Shown piece after piece: positions 55,610 to 62,554 of a stretch of 64,000 bases of DNA. The notes under the pieces are model-generated. The model was not told where the DNA came from. It searched no databases and was given only the letters and a program-made list of their open reading frames with translations. Numbering within the stretch: position 1 is the stretch's first letter; every line of letters starts with the position of its first letter. This stretch comes from Acidobacteria bacterium AB60 (GTDB taxonomy: Bacteria > Acidobacteriota > Terriglobia > Terriglobales > Acidobacteriaceae), in assembly GCA_008682415.1 (NCBI GenBank), contig VANK01000002.1, positions 62,001-126,000 of the forward strand, written 5' to 3'. Position numbers and translations under genes: made by a program.

Positions 55610-56731
55610 ATGGAGGTGTCTCAGATGGGCGCGGCTGCCATTCCAAGGGCTTCGGGCAACCCGGAGAAGAAAAAGCTGGTCCGCCGGTTCGCAAAGGATC
55701 GCTCGCAGAAGATTCGGCACCTCATTCAAGGCGCCTTTCTCCTCCTGAACGCCTGGCTCGGCGTGCAGTTCTATCTCTGGGTTCGCTATTTTGAGGGCGG
55801 GCCGGCAGCATGGCAGGTTTCCCGCCCCGCGGGGGCCGAGGGCTGGCTCCCCATCGCCGGCCTCATGAACCTTAAGTACTTCGTCCTCACCGGGCACGTA
55901 CCCCCTGTGCACCCTGCAGCCATGTACCTCTTCAGCGGATTCTTGCTGATGAGCCTCTTCCTCAAGAAGGCCTTCTGCTCCTGGCTCTGTCCCGTGGGGA
56001 CCTTCTCCGAATCCCTCGCCGCCCTGGGCCGCCGCATCTTGAGGCGAATGGGCATGCGCGACCTGCACCTGCCCAAGGCCGCCGATATACCCCTCCGCGG
56101 CCTCAAGTACGTCCTGCTGGGTTTCTTCGTAGCCATTATCGGAACCATGTCCGCCGAAGAACTCCTCGGGTTCATGAAGTCTCCGTACGGCCTCATGGCC
56201 GACGTGAAGATGCTCAACTTCTTCCGCGAGATCAGCCTCACCGCCGCCATCATCCTGGCCCTGCTGGTGCTTCTATCGCTTCTGATCCAGAATTTCTGGT
56301 GCCGGTATCTGTGTCCCTACGGCGCTCTGCTCGGCCTGGCCTCGCTCCTCAGCCCCGTCAAGATCCGCCGCGACACCCGTACCTGCATCGACTGCGCCAA
56401 ATGTGCCCATGCCTGCCCGTCCCACCTGCCCGTCGACAAGCTGGTCCAGATCCGCTCGGCTGAGTGCAACGCCTGCATGGCCTGCGTCGCCGCCTGCCCC
56501 GCTCAGGATGCCCTCCAACTGGCCCTCCCGCCGCGCAAAGCCGGCTTCGGCGAACCGCGCTGGTACCGCCGCAAGGTGGGCCCCGTAGCCATGACCTGCC
56601 TGCTGGCTTATATTTTCTTCGGCATCGTTCTCTATGCCCGCGTGACCAATCATTGGCGCGTTGACTTGCCCGACCATGTATACCAATACCTGGTCCCCCG
56701 CGTGGAGGAACTGAGTCACGGGGCTATGTAA
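55610..56731 (+). CDS. 4Fe-4S membrane protein (NapH/CcoG-like)
   Basis: The 373-aa protein has about five membrane helices, two cysteine loops typical of NapH/NosR-like electron carriers (KKAFCSWLCPVGTFSE and NFWCRYLCPYGALLG), and two 4Fe-4S motifs, CIDCAKCAHACP and CNACMACVAACP. It probably carries electrons between a quinol pool and a periplasmic or cytoplasmic acceptor. It is not a CcoG, which has a C-terminal Ig-like domain. A Crp/Fnr-type dyad lies upstream and hemerythrin follows. Confidence 0.88.
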   Translation: MEVSQMGAAAIPRASGNPEKKKLVRRFAKDRSQKIRHLIQGAFLLLNAWLGVQFYLWVRYFEGGPAAWQVSRPAGAEGWLPIAGLMNLKYFVLTGHVPPVHPAAMYLFSGFLLMSLFLKKAFCSWLCPVGTFSESLAALGRRILRRMGMRDLHLPKAADIPLRGLKYVLLGFFVAIIGTMSAEELLGFMKSPYGLMADVKMLNFFREISLTAAIILALLVLLSLLIQNFWCRYLCPYGALLGLASLLSPVKIRRDTRTCIDCAKCAHACPSHLPVDKLVQIRSAECNACMACVAACPAQDALQLALPPRKAGFGEPRWYRRKVGPVAMTCLLAYIFFGIVLYARVTNHWRVDLPDHVYQYLVPRVEELSHGAM

Positions 56732-56734
56732 ACC

Positions 56735-56790
56735 GGCCCGTTGACCGGCAAACCGCCCCGTTGGCCGGCAACCCGGCGCGCTGGCCGGCA
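56735..56790. repeat. Three imperfect 20-bp units
   Basis: CCGGCCCGTTGACCGGC, CCGCCCCGTTGGCCGGC and CCCGGCGCGCTGGCCGGC lie in series between the ferredoxin-type gene and hemerythrin. Each ends in an CCGGC stem base and they are GC-rich. Confidence 0.7.
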
Positions 56791-56812
56791 TCTTGCACCT
56801 ATTGGAGGTTCG

Positions 56813-57343
56813 ATGAGCGTTCAGATTGGAGCCCCGCCCGACAGCGGATTCGACGATCCCCTCGGCATGCTCCAGGATTGCCATCGCCGCATCGAACACT
56901 TCCTGCAGGTGCTCAGCACCGTCGCCTCCCGAGCGCGCGGCCGCGCCCTGGACCAGGAAGAGGCCGCCGCCGTCAAAGGCGCGCTGCATTACTTCCGCGT
57001 CGGCGGCTCCCGGCACACGGACGATGAGGAAATGTCTCTCTTCCCCCGCCTGAGCGCCCACCCCGAGGCGCCCGAAGCGACCGTCCACAGCCTTGAGAAC
57101 GAACACCAGCACGCTGAGGGACTGCACTACCTCGTCGATCGCCTGTTCTCGACCTGGATCAACAATCGGACCCTTCTCCCCGAAACCCAACAGCAGCTCG
57201 ATCAATTCCTGGACCAGCTGCTGCAGCTCTATACCCGCCACATCGATCTGGAAGAGCGCGTTCTCTTTCCGGCCGCGGCGAAACTGCTCAATGCAGAACA
57301 GCTAGCCGCGATTGGAGAAGAGTTCCGGCGGCGCCGGGCCTGA
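56813..57343 (+). CDS. Hemerythrin HHE-domain protein
   Basis: The 176-aa protein is a four-helix hemerythrin-like bundle with the iron ligands visible: DCHRRIEHFLQ, FRVGGSRHTDDEEMSLFPR, ENEHQHAEGLHYLVDR and YTRHIDLEERVLFPAAAKLL. It probably binds a di-iron centre for O2 or NO sensing or storage. I chose 56813 (ATG with GGAGG upstream) over the in-frame ATG at 56741. It follows the membrane ferredoxin gene and may share its operon. Confidence 0.9.
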   Translation: MSVQIGAPPDSGFDDPLGMLQDCHRRIEHFLQVLSTVASRARGRALDQEEAAAVKGALHYFRVGGSRHTDDEEMSLFPRLSAHPEAPEATVHSLENEHQHAEGLHYLVDRLFSTWINNRTLLPETQQQLDQFLDQLLQLYTRHIDLEERVLFPAAAKLLNAEQLAAIGEEFRRRRA

Positions 57344-57380
57344 GATCCGAAACCTCGCCCCCCAAGTTTCAAACCCAGAC

Positions 57381-59060
57381 TCAATCTCGCGTCGATTCCA
57401 TGACCTCGGCGCGTTCCATGGTCCGCACCGGCTGAACCTCCCGCCGCCCAGGCAAGTGGAAGTGAATCCGCCGCTCCAGCTCCCGCTCCACCGCGCGCCG
57501 GCGGCCCGTCAGCAGCTCATGCGCACTGATGTTTCCAACCGCCCGGTTGTGCTCGCGCTCCAGGACAGGCATCGTCAGGACCCCGCTGGTCGCCATCTGC
57601 TCCGCCACCGCGCGGCAGGTCTCGTCCTCGTAGGCGAAGACTTCCTGCACTTGGGGCGGTTTGTACTGCTCCTCGGGCCGCAGCTCGACCATCACGTCCG
57701 CAACGCTGATGGTCTCCAGAGGATCCACCCCGTATTCCCGGGAAAGGTGGTACCCCCGCCGCGCCAGCTTCTCCGTCAGAATCGACCGCGGCATCATGAG
57801 TGACGTCGCCAGGTACGCAGCCGTTGCGGCCAGGACCAGCGGTAGTAGTGCCGGCCACGCATGGGTAAGTTCCAGCGAGAACAAGATGGCGGTGAGGGGA
57901 ACCCCCAACGCTCCAGCGAGCATCGCTCCCATGCCCATCATGGCCCACAGCGCTTGTACCTGCCCCGGCTCCCGCAGAAGCACCGCAGCCGATTCCCCGA
58001 TGGAGGCTCCGATCATCAGCAGCGGCGCCAGCACCCCGCCCGACGTCCCCGAACTCAGCGAAAAGGCCCACATCAACGACTTGGCGATCAGGATCCCAAG
58101 AAGAAGAGAAAGGGGAGCATTGCCCCGCAACAGCTCGGCAATGTTGTCATAGCCCACCCCTAACCCGCGCGGGAAAAAGATGCCCCCGATTCCGATGCCG
58201 ATCCCCCCGATCGCCGGCCACCACATCCAGTGGATCCCCAGCTTTTCACTCAGGTGTTCGAACTGGTCCTCAAGCCCGTACATCAGCCGGCTCAGACCCG
58301 CGGCCGCGCAACCCACCACGATCCCAAGCGGCGCCGCAATCAGAAGCATGTGTGCCAGCGGGAGAGGCCCGTCGAATTGAACCGGAAACAGCGGCCCCTG
58401 TCCCAGCCATGCAATGCGCAGCATCCCGGCTGCCACGCTGGCCACGGCCACGGGAATCAAGGAACGCGGCCGCCACTCGAACAGCAGCAGCTCCACCGCA
58501 AGCAGGATCGCCGCAATGGGCGTGGCAAACGTGGCCGACATTCCCGCAGCCGCCCCCGCCACCAGCAGGGTCGTGCGTTCCGCGTCGCTCAGTTTGAGCC
58601 ACTGTGCGATCAGCGAACCAAAGGCGCCCCCCGTCATAATGATTGGCCCCTCGGCGCCGAACGGTCCGCCCGATCCGATCGCAATGGCGGCGGAGATCGG
58701 TTTGAGCACAGCCACCTTCGGCTCCACGCGCGCGCCGCGCAGCAGGATCGCTTCGATGGCTTCGGGAATACCGTGGCCGCGTATCTTGTCCGAGCCGTAG
58801 TAGGCCATCAGCCCTACCAGCAAACCGCCGACAATCGGGACGACAGGCTGCAGCCCCAGGGGTAGCGTGGATCCCGCTGGCCCCACCATCGCGAAACTGA
58901 GCCGGTGGTAGTAGAAGATGTTGGTCGCGAAGGCAATCGCCCGCAGCAGAAACACCGCCAGTCCCGCCGCGCCGGCTCCAATCACCAGAGCAACCGCGCT
59001 CAGCAGCCACACCCGCCGGTCTACCGTAAAATCGCGCAACACGGAAGGCCTCGACTTCAT
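57381..59060 (-). CDS. ClC-family chloride channel with CBS domains
   Basis: The 559-aa membrane protein has the ClC motifs GSGGPFGAEGP at residues 129-139 (gating Glu137) and GTSGGVLAPLLMIGASIGE. A cytoplasmic region with CBS-like pairs (SVADVMVELRPEEQ... through VFAYEDETCRAVAEQMATSGVLTMPVLERE) ends the chain. It exchanges or conducts chloride and may link to pH or salt stress. It overlaps the MarR gene by 4 bp at its start, so the two are coupled. Confidence 0.92.
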   Translation of the reverse strand: MKSRPSVLRDFTVDRRVWLLSAVALVIGAGAAGLAVFLLRAIAFATNIFYYHRLSFAMVGPAGSTLPLGLQPVVPIVGGLLVGLMAYYGSDKIRGHGIPEAIEAILLRGARVEPKVAVLKPISAAIAIGSGGPFGAEGPIIMTGGAFGSLIAQWLKLSDAERTTLLVAGAAAGMSATFATPIAAILLAVELLLFEWRPRSLIPVAVASVAAGMLRIAWLGQGPLFPVQFDGPLPLAHMLLIAAPLGIVVGCAAAGLSRLMYGLEDQFEHLSEKLGIHWMWWPAIGGIGIGIGGIFFPRGLGVGYDNIAELLRGNAPLSLLLGILIAKSLMWAFSLSSGTSGGVLAPLLMIGASIGESAAVLLREPGQVQALWAMMGMGAMLAGALGVPLTAILFSLELTHAWPALLPLVLAATAAYLATSLMMPRSILTEKLARRGYHLSREYGVDPLETISVADVMVELRPEEQYKPPQVQEVFAYEDETCRAVAEQMATSGVLTMPVLEREHNRAVGNISAHELLTGRRRAVERELERRIHFHLPGRREVQPVRTMERAEVMESTRD

Positions 59061-59497
59061 TGTTCCTCCGTCGCGTGTCGCCGGACGCGCTCCAGGTTCT
59101 CGATCAGCCGCGCCGCCATGACCGTAAGTTCGCGCGCGTGGTCGCCCGCCAGCCGGTCCAGCAGGCGCTCCCCTTTGCGGGTAAGCCGCACAATCGCCCT
59201 GCGCCGATCGGCCGGGTCCTCCTCCCGGACCACAAGACCTTCGTGCTCCGATCGATCCACCAGTTCCACCGCGCTGTTATGTTTCAGGCCAAGGCGCTCC
59301 GCAACGTACGCCACGGTCGTCGCGTTTGCCGGGTTCGCCCCCGCCACCTGCAGCATCAGTTGATGTTGTTGCGGCTGGATTCCGGCCTCAAGCGCCGCTT
59401 GCTCGCTGAATTGAAGAAAGTGCCGCAGCACGTACCGGAAATCGGCCAGCGTGGTCAGCAGCCGGGCATCAGCTCGTTGAGTCGCGGTCGTCCTCAC
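59057..59497 (-). CDS. MarR-family regulator
   Basis: The 146-aa protein is a MarR winged helix: LMLQVAGANPANATTVAYVAERLGLKHNSAVELVDRSEHEGLVVREEDPADRRRAIVRLTRKGERLLDRL is the recognition helix plus wing. The start codon is GTG at 59497 with no Shine-Dalgarno, and a perfect dyad lies 6 bp upstream, which may mean a leaderless transcript. It is coupled to the chloride channel gene and probably controls it. Confidence 0.93.
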   Translation of the reverse strand: MRTTATQRADARLLTTLADFRYVLRHFLQFSEQAALEAGIQPQQHQLMLQVAGANPANATTVAYVAERLGLKHNSAVELVDRSEHEGLVVREEDPADRRRAIVRLTRKGERLLDRLAGDHARELTVMAARLIENLERVRRHATEEQ

Positions 59498-59502
59498 TCT
59501 TA

Positions 59503-59517
59503 TATCGTGTCACGATA
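59503..59517. promoter_or_regulatory. Perfect dyad, probable MarR operator
   Basis: TATCGTG-T-CACGATA has two perfect 7-bp arms and lies just upstream of the MarR start, as expected for auto-repression. Confidence 0.8.
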
Positions 59518-59604
59518 GAAAGACAAGGTCAATTCCTAAGATCCCCGTTCCACAAGACATAGATTCTGGTCCCGCCCGCATCGAAGGCCCCAGGGAGAAA
59601 CCCC

Positions 59605-59790
59605 ATGCCCGACCAGCCGCCTGATCCGTTGCACTACGAGATGAAGTTGCCGCCCGAGCCGCGCAAGCCCGAGCCCCGCAAGAACGACGACTCGCCCACC
59701 CCACCGCCGTCTCCCGACCCCGCCGAAAAGGCACAGCAGGAAGCGCCCAACCACAAGAGCAAACCGGATTCCGATCAACAGCCGGGCTGA
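59605..59790 (+). CDS. Small Pro-rich protein
   Basis: The 61-aa product is Pro-, Lys- and Asp-rich (MPDQPPDPLHYEMKLPPEPRKPEPRKNDD...), likely disordered, with no motif known to me. GGGAGAAA lies 7 bp before the ATG, which supports translation. Low-complexity content limits confidence. Confidence 0.5.
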   Translation: MPDQPPDPLHYEMKLPPEPRKPEPRKNDDSPTPPPSPDPAEKAQQEAPNHKSKPDSDQQPG

Positions 59791-59828
59791 CCCGCCCCCG
59801 CCGCCTGCCGGATTTCGCGCTGCCCCCG

Positions 59829-60254
59829 TCAGGCGGCAAGCACCTCTTCGGCCCGGGCATCCTCGCTGTTCCAGTTCGTCATGCCCACCACGGCTCCCTC
59901 AGTGAAGCCGTTCGCCTGAAATACCTTCGCCGCTGGTGTTCCGTCGAAACCAAAGAGCTTCGGCACCATAAACGACGAGCCGGCGAAAGCCGCGTCCATC
60001 CTGCCGTGAACTTCGAACGGGATCACCTTCTTGACGCCCAGCGGATAGTCGGTCAGCATCGACTCCACCAGGATGAATGCCCCGGTCACCGCCGCGGCGG
60101 CAGCCGCCCGTGGCTCCTTCTTCCGGCAAAACCACGCCATCCCAAAGAAGAAGGCCGCGTGACAATAATCGATGATCCCATGCGTGCGCGCATCGATGAC
60201 CTTGGGTAGACGCGTCTCCAGCCCTTCCACGACTGCGTTCGACACGAGTGACAT
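59829..60254 (-). CDS. Hypothetical membrane protein
   Basis: The 141-aa product has a [49 protein letters not shown] core with two hydrophobic segments and a later HGRMDAAFAGSSFMVPKLFGF. I do not recognise the family. A clear AAGGAGGTTTTTG ribosome site fixes the start at 60254. It lies 121 bp behind the FMN reductase on the same strand and may be in the same SoxR-linked unit. Confidence 0.75.
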   Translation of the reverse strand: MSLVSNAVVEGLETRLPKVIDARTHGIIDYCHAAFFFGMAWFCRKKEPRAAAAAAVTGAFILVESMLTDYPLGVKKVIPFEVHGRMDAAFAGSSFMVPKLFGFDGTPAAKVFQANGFTEGAVVGMTNWNSEDARAEEVLAA

Positions 60255-60375
60255 CAAAAACCTCCTTGTGATCTCGGGCCACCCTGGCCCAGGTCCCCAG
60301 ATGGACATGGCCCGGATCGCCTGCTCGCCCCGTTTAGATGCGAGCCGCCGGCGCAAGGAGTCCGCACCATTCCTC

Positions 60376-60915
60376 TCACGCCACCTGCGTGTAGGGCTCC
60401 GCAGCTCTCGCGTTCCGGAGCGCCACCGCCCACCAGTGCAAGCGCTTCAGCATCGTTCCCATCGAGCGCTGCGCCCGCTCCGGGCTCTTGAGCGCACCCT
60501 CGGCGTCAAACTGCTCCCACACCCCCGCGAAGCTCACTGAATCGCGCACCGTCATCGCATGCAGCTCCGCGAACACCAGCCGTAGCTGCTCCACCGCGCG
60601 CAGTCCGCCCGACACGCCGCCATACGAGACGAACGCCACCGGCTTCGCGTGCCACTCCACTCCATTCGCATCGATCAGCGCCTTCAACGGCGCCGTGTAT
60701 CCGTGGTTGTACTCCGGCGTGACCACCAGGAACGCATCTGCTCGCCCAAGTTGTTCCTTGACCGCCGCGGCTCCCTCCGTCGCGGGATCGATGAGATCCA
60801 CCTCGAACTTGCCTCCGGCACGGATCTGCCCTGCGACCCAGCGCACCACCGTATCACAAAAGCGTCCTGGCCTCGTGCTTCCATAGATCACGCCGACTCT
60901 CAGCGTATGACTCAT
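60376..60915 (-). CDS. NADPH-dependent FMN reductase
   Basis: The 179-aa flavodoxin-like protein has the phosphate-binding GSTRPGRFCDTV at residues 12-23 and the VVTPEYNHGYTAPLKALID segment at about 65-83, both typical of the family (FMN reductase / azoreductase / chromate reductase-like). It reduces FMN or quinones with NADPH. The promoter in front of it has a 19-bp spacer centred on a SoxR box, so it is a probable SoxR target. Confidence 0.93.
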   Translation of the reverse strand: MSHTLRVGVIYGSTRPGRFCDTVVRWVAGQIRAGGKFEVDLIDPATEGAAAVKEQLGRADAFLVVTPEYNHGYTAPLKALIDANGVEWHAKPVAFVSYGGVSGGLRAVEQLRLVFAELHAMTVRDSVSFAGVWEQFDAEGALKSPERAQRSMGTMLKRLHWWAVALRNARAAEPYTQVA

Positions 60916-60965
60916 TCCCTTCCTCCGGGTTTAATGTGCTGCCTTCAGACAGGTCAGCTCTTCAA

Positions 60966-60996
60966 AGACTAGAACCTCAAGTAAACTTGAGGTCAA
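60966..60996 (-). promoter_or_regulatory. 19-bp-spacer promoter facing the FMN reductase
   Basis: On the minus strand TTGACC, a 19-bp spacer and TAGTCT. The long spacer is typical of MerR/SoxR-activated promoters. Confidence 0.8.
60975..60992. promoter_or_regulatory. SoxR box
   Basis: CCTCAAG-TAAA-CTTGAGG matches the known E. coli SoxR operator CCTCAAGTTAACTTGAGG except at one central base. Confidence 0.9.
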
Positions 60997-61006
60997 GGAG
61001 GTGAGA

Positions 61007-61552
61007 GTGCCCGATCCGTGCCAGAAACACATCCCGCTCGAGCTCACCGTCGGCCAGCTCGCCCAGCGCAGCGGCATCGCCGTCTCCGCGCTCCACTTCT
61101 ACGAGTCCAAAGGTCTCATCAGGAGCTGGCGCAACCAGGGAAACCAGCGCCGCTACGCCCGCGAGGTCCTGCGCCGCGTCGCTGTCATCAAGGTCGCGCA
61201 GCGGGCCGGCATCTCCCTTGACGCCATCCGTGACGCGCTCGCTGCCCTGCCTGACCAGCGCACACCCACCGCAGAGGATTGGGCGAAGCTGTCCGCCTCG
61301 TGGAAGCTCGACCTCACGGATCGCATCGAACGCCTCACCCGCCTGCGCGATCAGCTCGACGGCTGCATCGGCTGCGGCTGTCTCTCCCTCGGCGTATGCC
61401 CCCTGCGCAACCCCTGGGACATGCTCGCCGCAAAGGGGCCCGGGCCGCAGCTCCTCGATCCCAACACCGAGCCCGGCAGCGATCCCGCCTGCTGCGGCGG
61501 CGCAAAGGACGATGCCCCAAGTAAGCCCCGCCTTCCTCAGGCGATACGATAG
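61007..61552 (+). CDS. soxR: Redox-sensitive transcriptional activator SoxR
   Basis: Senses redox-cycling compounds through a [2Fe-2S] cluster and activates 19-bp-spacer promoters. The 181-aa protein has a MerR HTH ([45 protein letters not shown]) and the SoxR-specific Cys set [12 protein letters not shown] at 120-131 (Cys120, 123, 125, 131). I chose GTG 61007 because AAGGAGGTGA ends 2 bp before it; GTG 61001 lies inside the ribosome site. The C-terminus carries an extra CCGG pair. There is no soxS, so it acts directly. Confidence 0.95.
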   Translation: MPDPCQKHIPLELTVGQLAQRSGIAVSALHFYESKGLIRSWRNQGNQRRYAREVLRRVAVIKVAQRAGISLDAIRDALAALPDQRTPTAEDWAKLSASWKLDLTDRIERLTRLRDQLDGCIGCGCLSLGVCPLRNPWDMLAAKGPGPQLLDPNTEPGSDPACCGGAKDDAPSKPRLPQAIR

Positions 61553-61566
61553 TTCTGGAGATACGG

Positions 61567-62508
61567 ATGCCCAGAATTCTCGACGGCGCGGCCATCGCTG
61601 CCCAGATCAAGAAGGAAGTTGCAGAAGAGGTAAAGCACCTCGCCCAAAGCGGCGTTCGGCCCGGCCTCGCCGCCGTACTCGTCGGCCATGTCCCCGCCTC
61701 GGAGATCTACGTGCGCAGCAAGGTGCAAACCTGTGCCGAGCTCGGACTCTACAGTGACCTGATTACGCCGCCCGACTCCGTCACGACCGAGGAGATGCTC
61801 GACCTCGTCAGCGCTCTCAACTCTCGCGACGACATCGATGGCATCTTGATCCAGTTGCCACTTCCCAAGCAGGTCGACGCGAAGGTGCTTCTCGATGCCG
61901 TCTCTCCGGCCAAGGACGTGGATGGATTCCATCCCATCAATGCGGGGCGGCTCCAGGCCGGCCGTCCGGCGCTGGCCCCCTGCACCCCCGCCGGCGTCAT
62001 CGAGGTGCTCAGGCGCAATTCCATCCCCATCTCCGGCCAGAACGCCGTGGTTGTGGGCCGCAGTGACATCGTCGGCAAGCCCGCGGCCATGCTCCTCCTG
62101 CACCAGAATGCGACCGTCACCATCTGCCACTCCAAAACCCGCGACCTCGGCGCACTCACCCGTCAGGCCGACATTCTGGTGGCCGCCATCGGACGACCTG
62201 GCTTCATCACGCCCGAGATGGTCAAGCCCGGCTCCACCATCATCGATGTCGGCATCAACCGGATTGAAACGCGCGAGGACTTCGATCGCTTTTTCAAAGG
62301 AAACGAAAAGCGCGAGGCCGCCTTCCTCAAGCGCGGCTCGGTCATCGTCGGCGACGTTCACCCAGCCGCCTTCGAGCTCTCCAGCGCCTATACCCCCGTC
62401 CCCGGCGGTGTCGGCCTCCTGACGATTGCCATGCTCATGTCCAACACCGTTCGCGCCGCCAGAATGCGTCGCGGCCTCCTGGAGAACTCCGGGGAGACCG
62501 TCAGCTGA
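61567..62508 (+). CDS. folD: Bifunctional methylenetetrahydrofolate dehydrogenase/cyclohydrolase
   Basis: Interconverts 5,10-methylene-, methenyl- and 10-formyl-tetrahydrofolate with NADP. The 313-aa protein has the catalytic Tyr48 and Lys52 in SEIYVRSKVQTCAELG, the KDVDGFHPINAGRL substrate loop near residue 118, the dinucleotide motif VVVGRSDIVGKPAAMLL and the TPVPGGVGLLTIAML segment. Length is slightly greater than usual. It lies 14 bp after soxR on the same strand; a shared transcript is possible. Confidence 0.96.
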   Translation: MPRILDGAAIAAQIKKEVAEEVKHLAQSGVRPGLAAVLVGHVPASEIYVRSKVQTCAELGLYSDLITPPDSVTTEEMLDLVSALNSRDDIDGILIQLPLPKQVDAKVLLDAVSPAKDVDGFHPINAGRLQAGRPALAPCTPAGVIEVLRRNSIPISGQNAVVVGRSDIVGKPAAMLLLHQNATVTICHSKTRDLGALTRQADILVAAIGRPGFITPEMVKPGSTIIDVGINRIETREDFDRFFKGNEKREAAFLKRGSVIVGDVHPAAFELSSAYTPVPGGVGLLTIAMLMSNTVRAARMRRGLLENSGETVS

Positions 62509-62554
62509 CGTTCGACCCTCAGGGACCGGTCGGCCGGCGTCGATGGCTCCAAAT

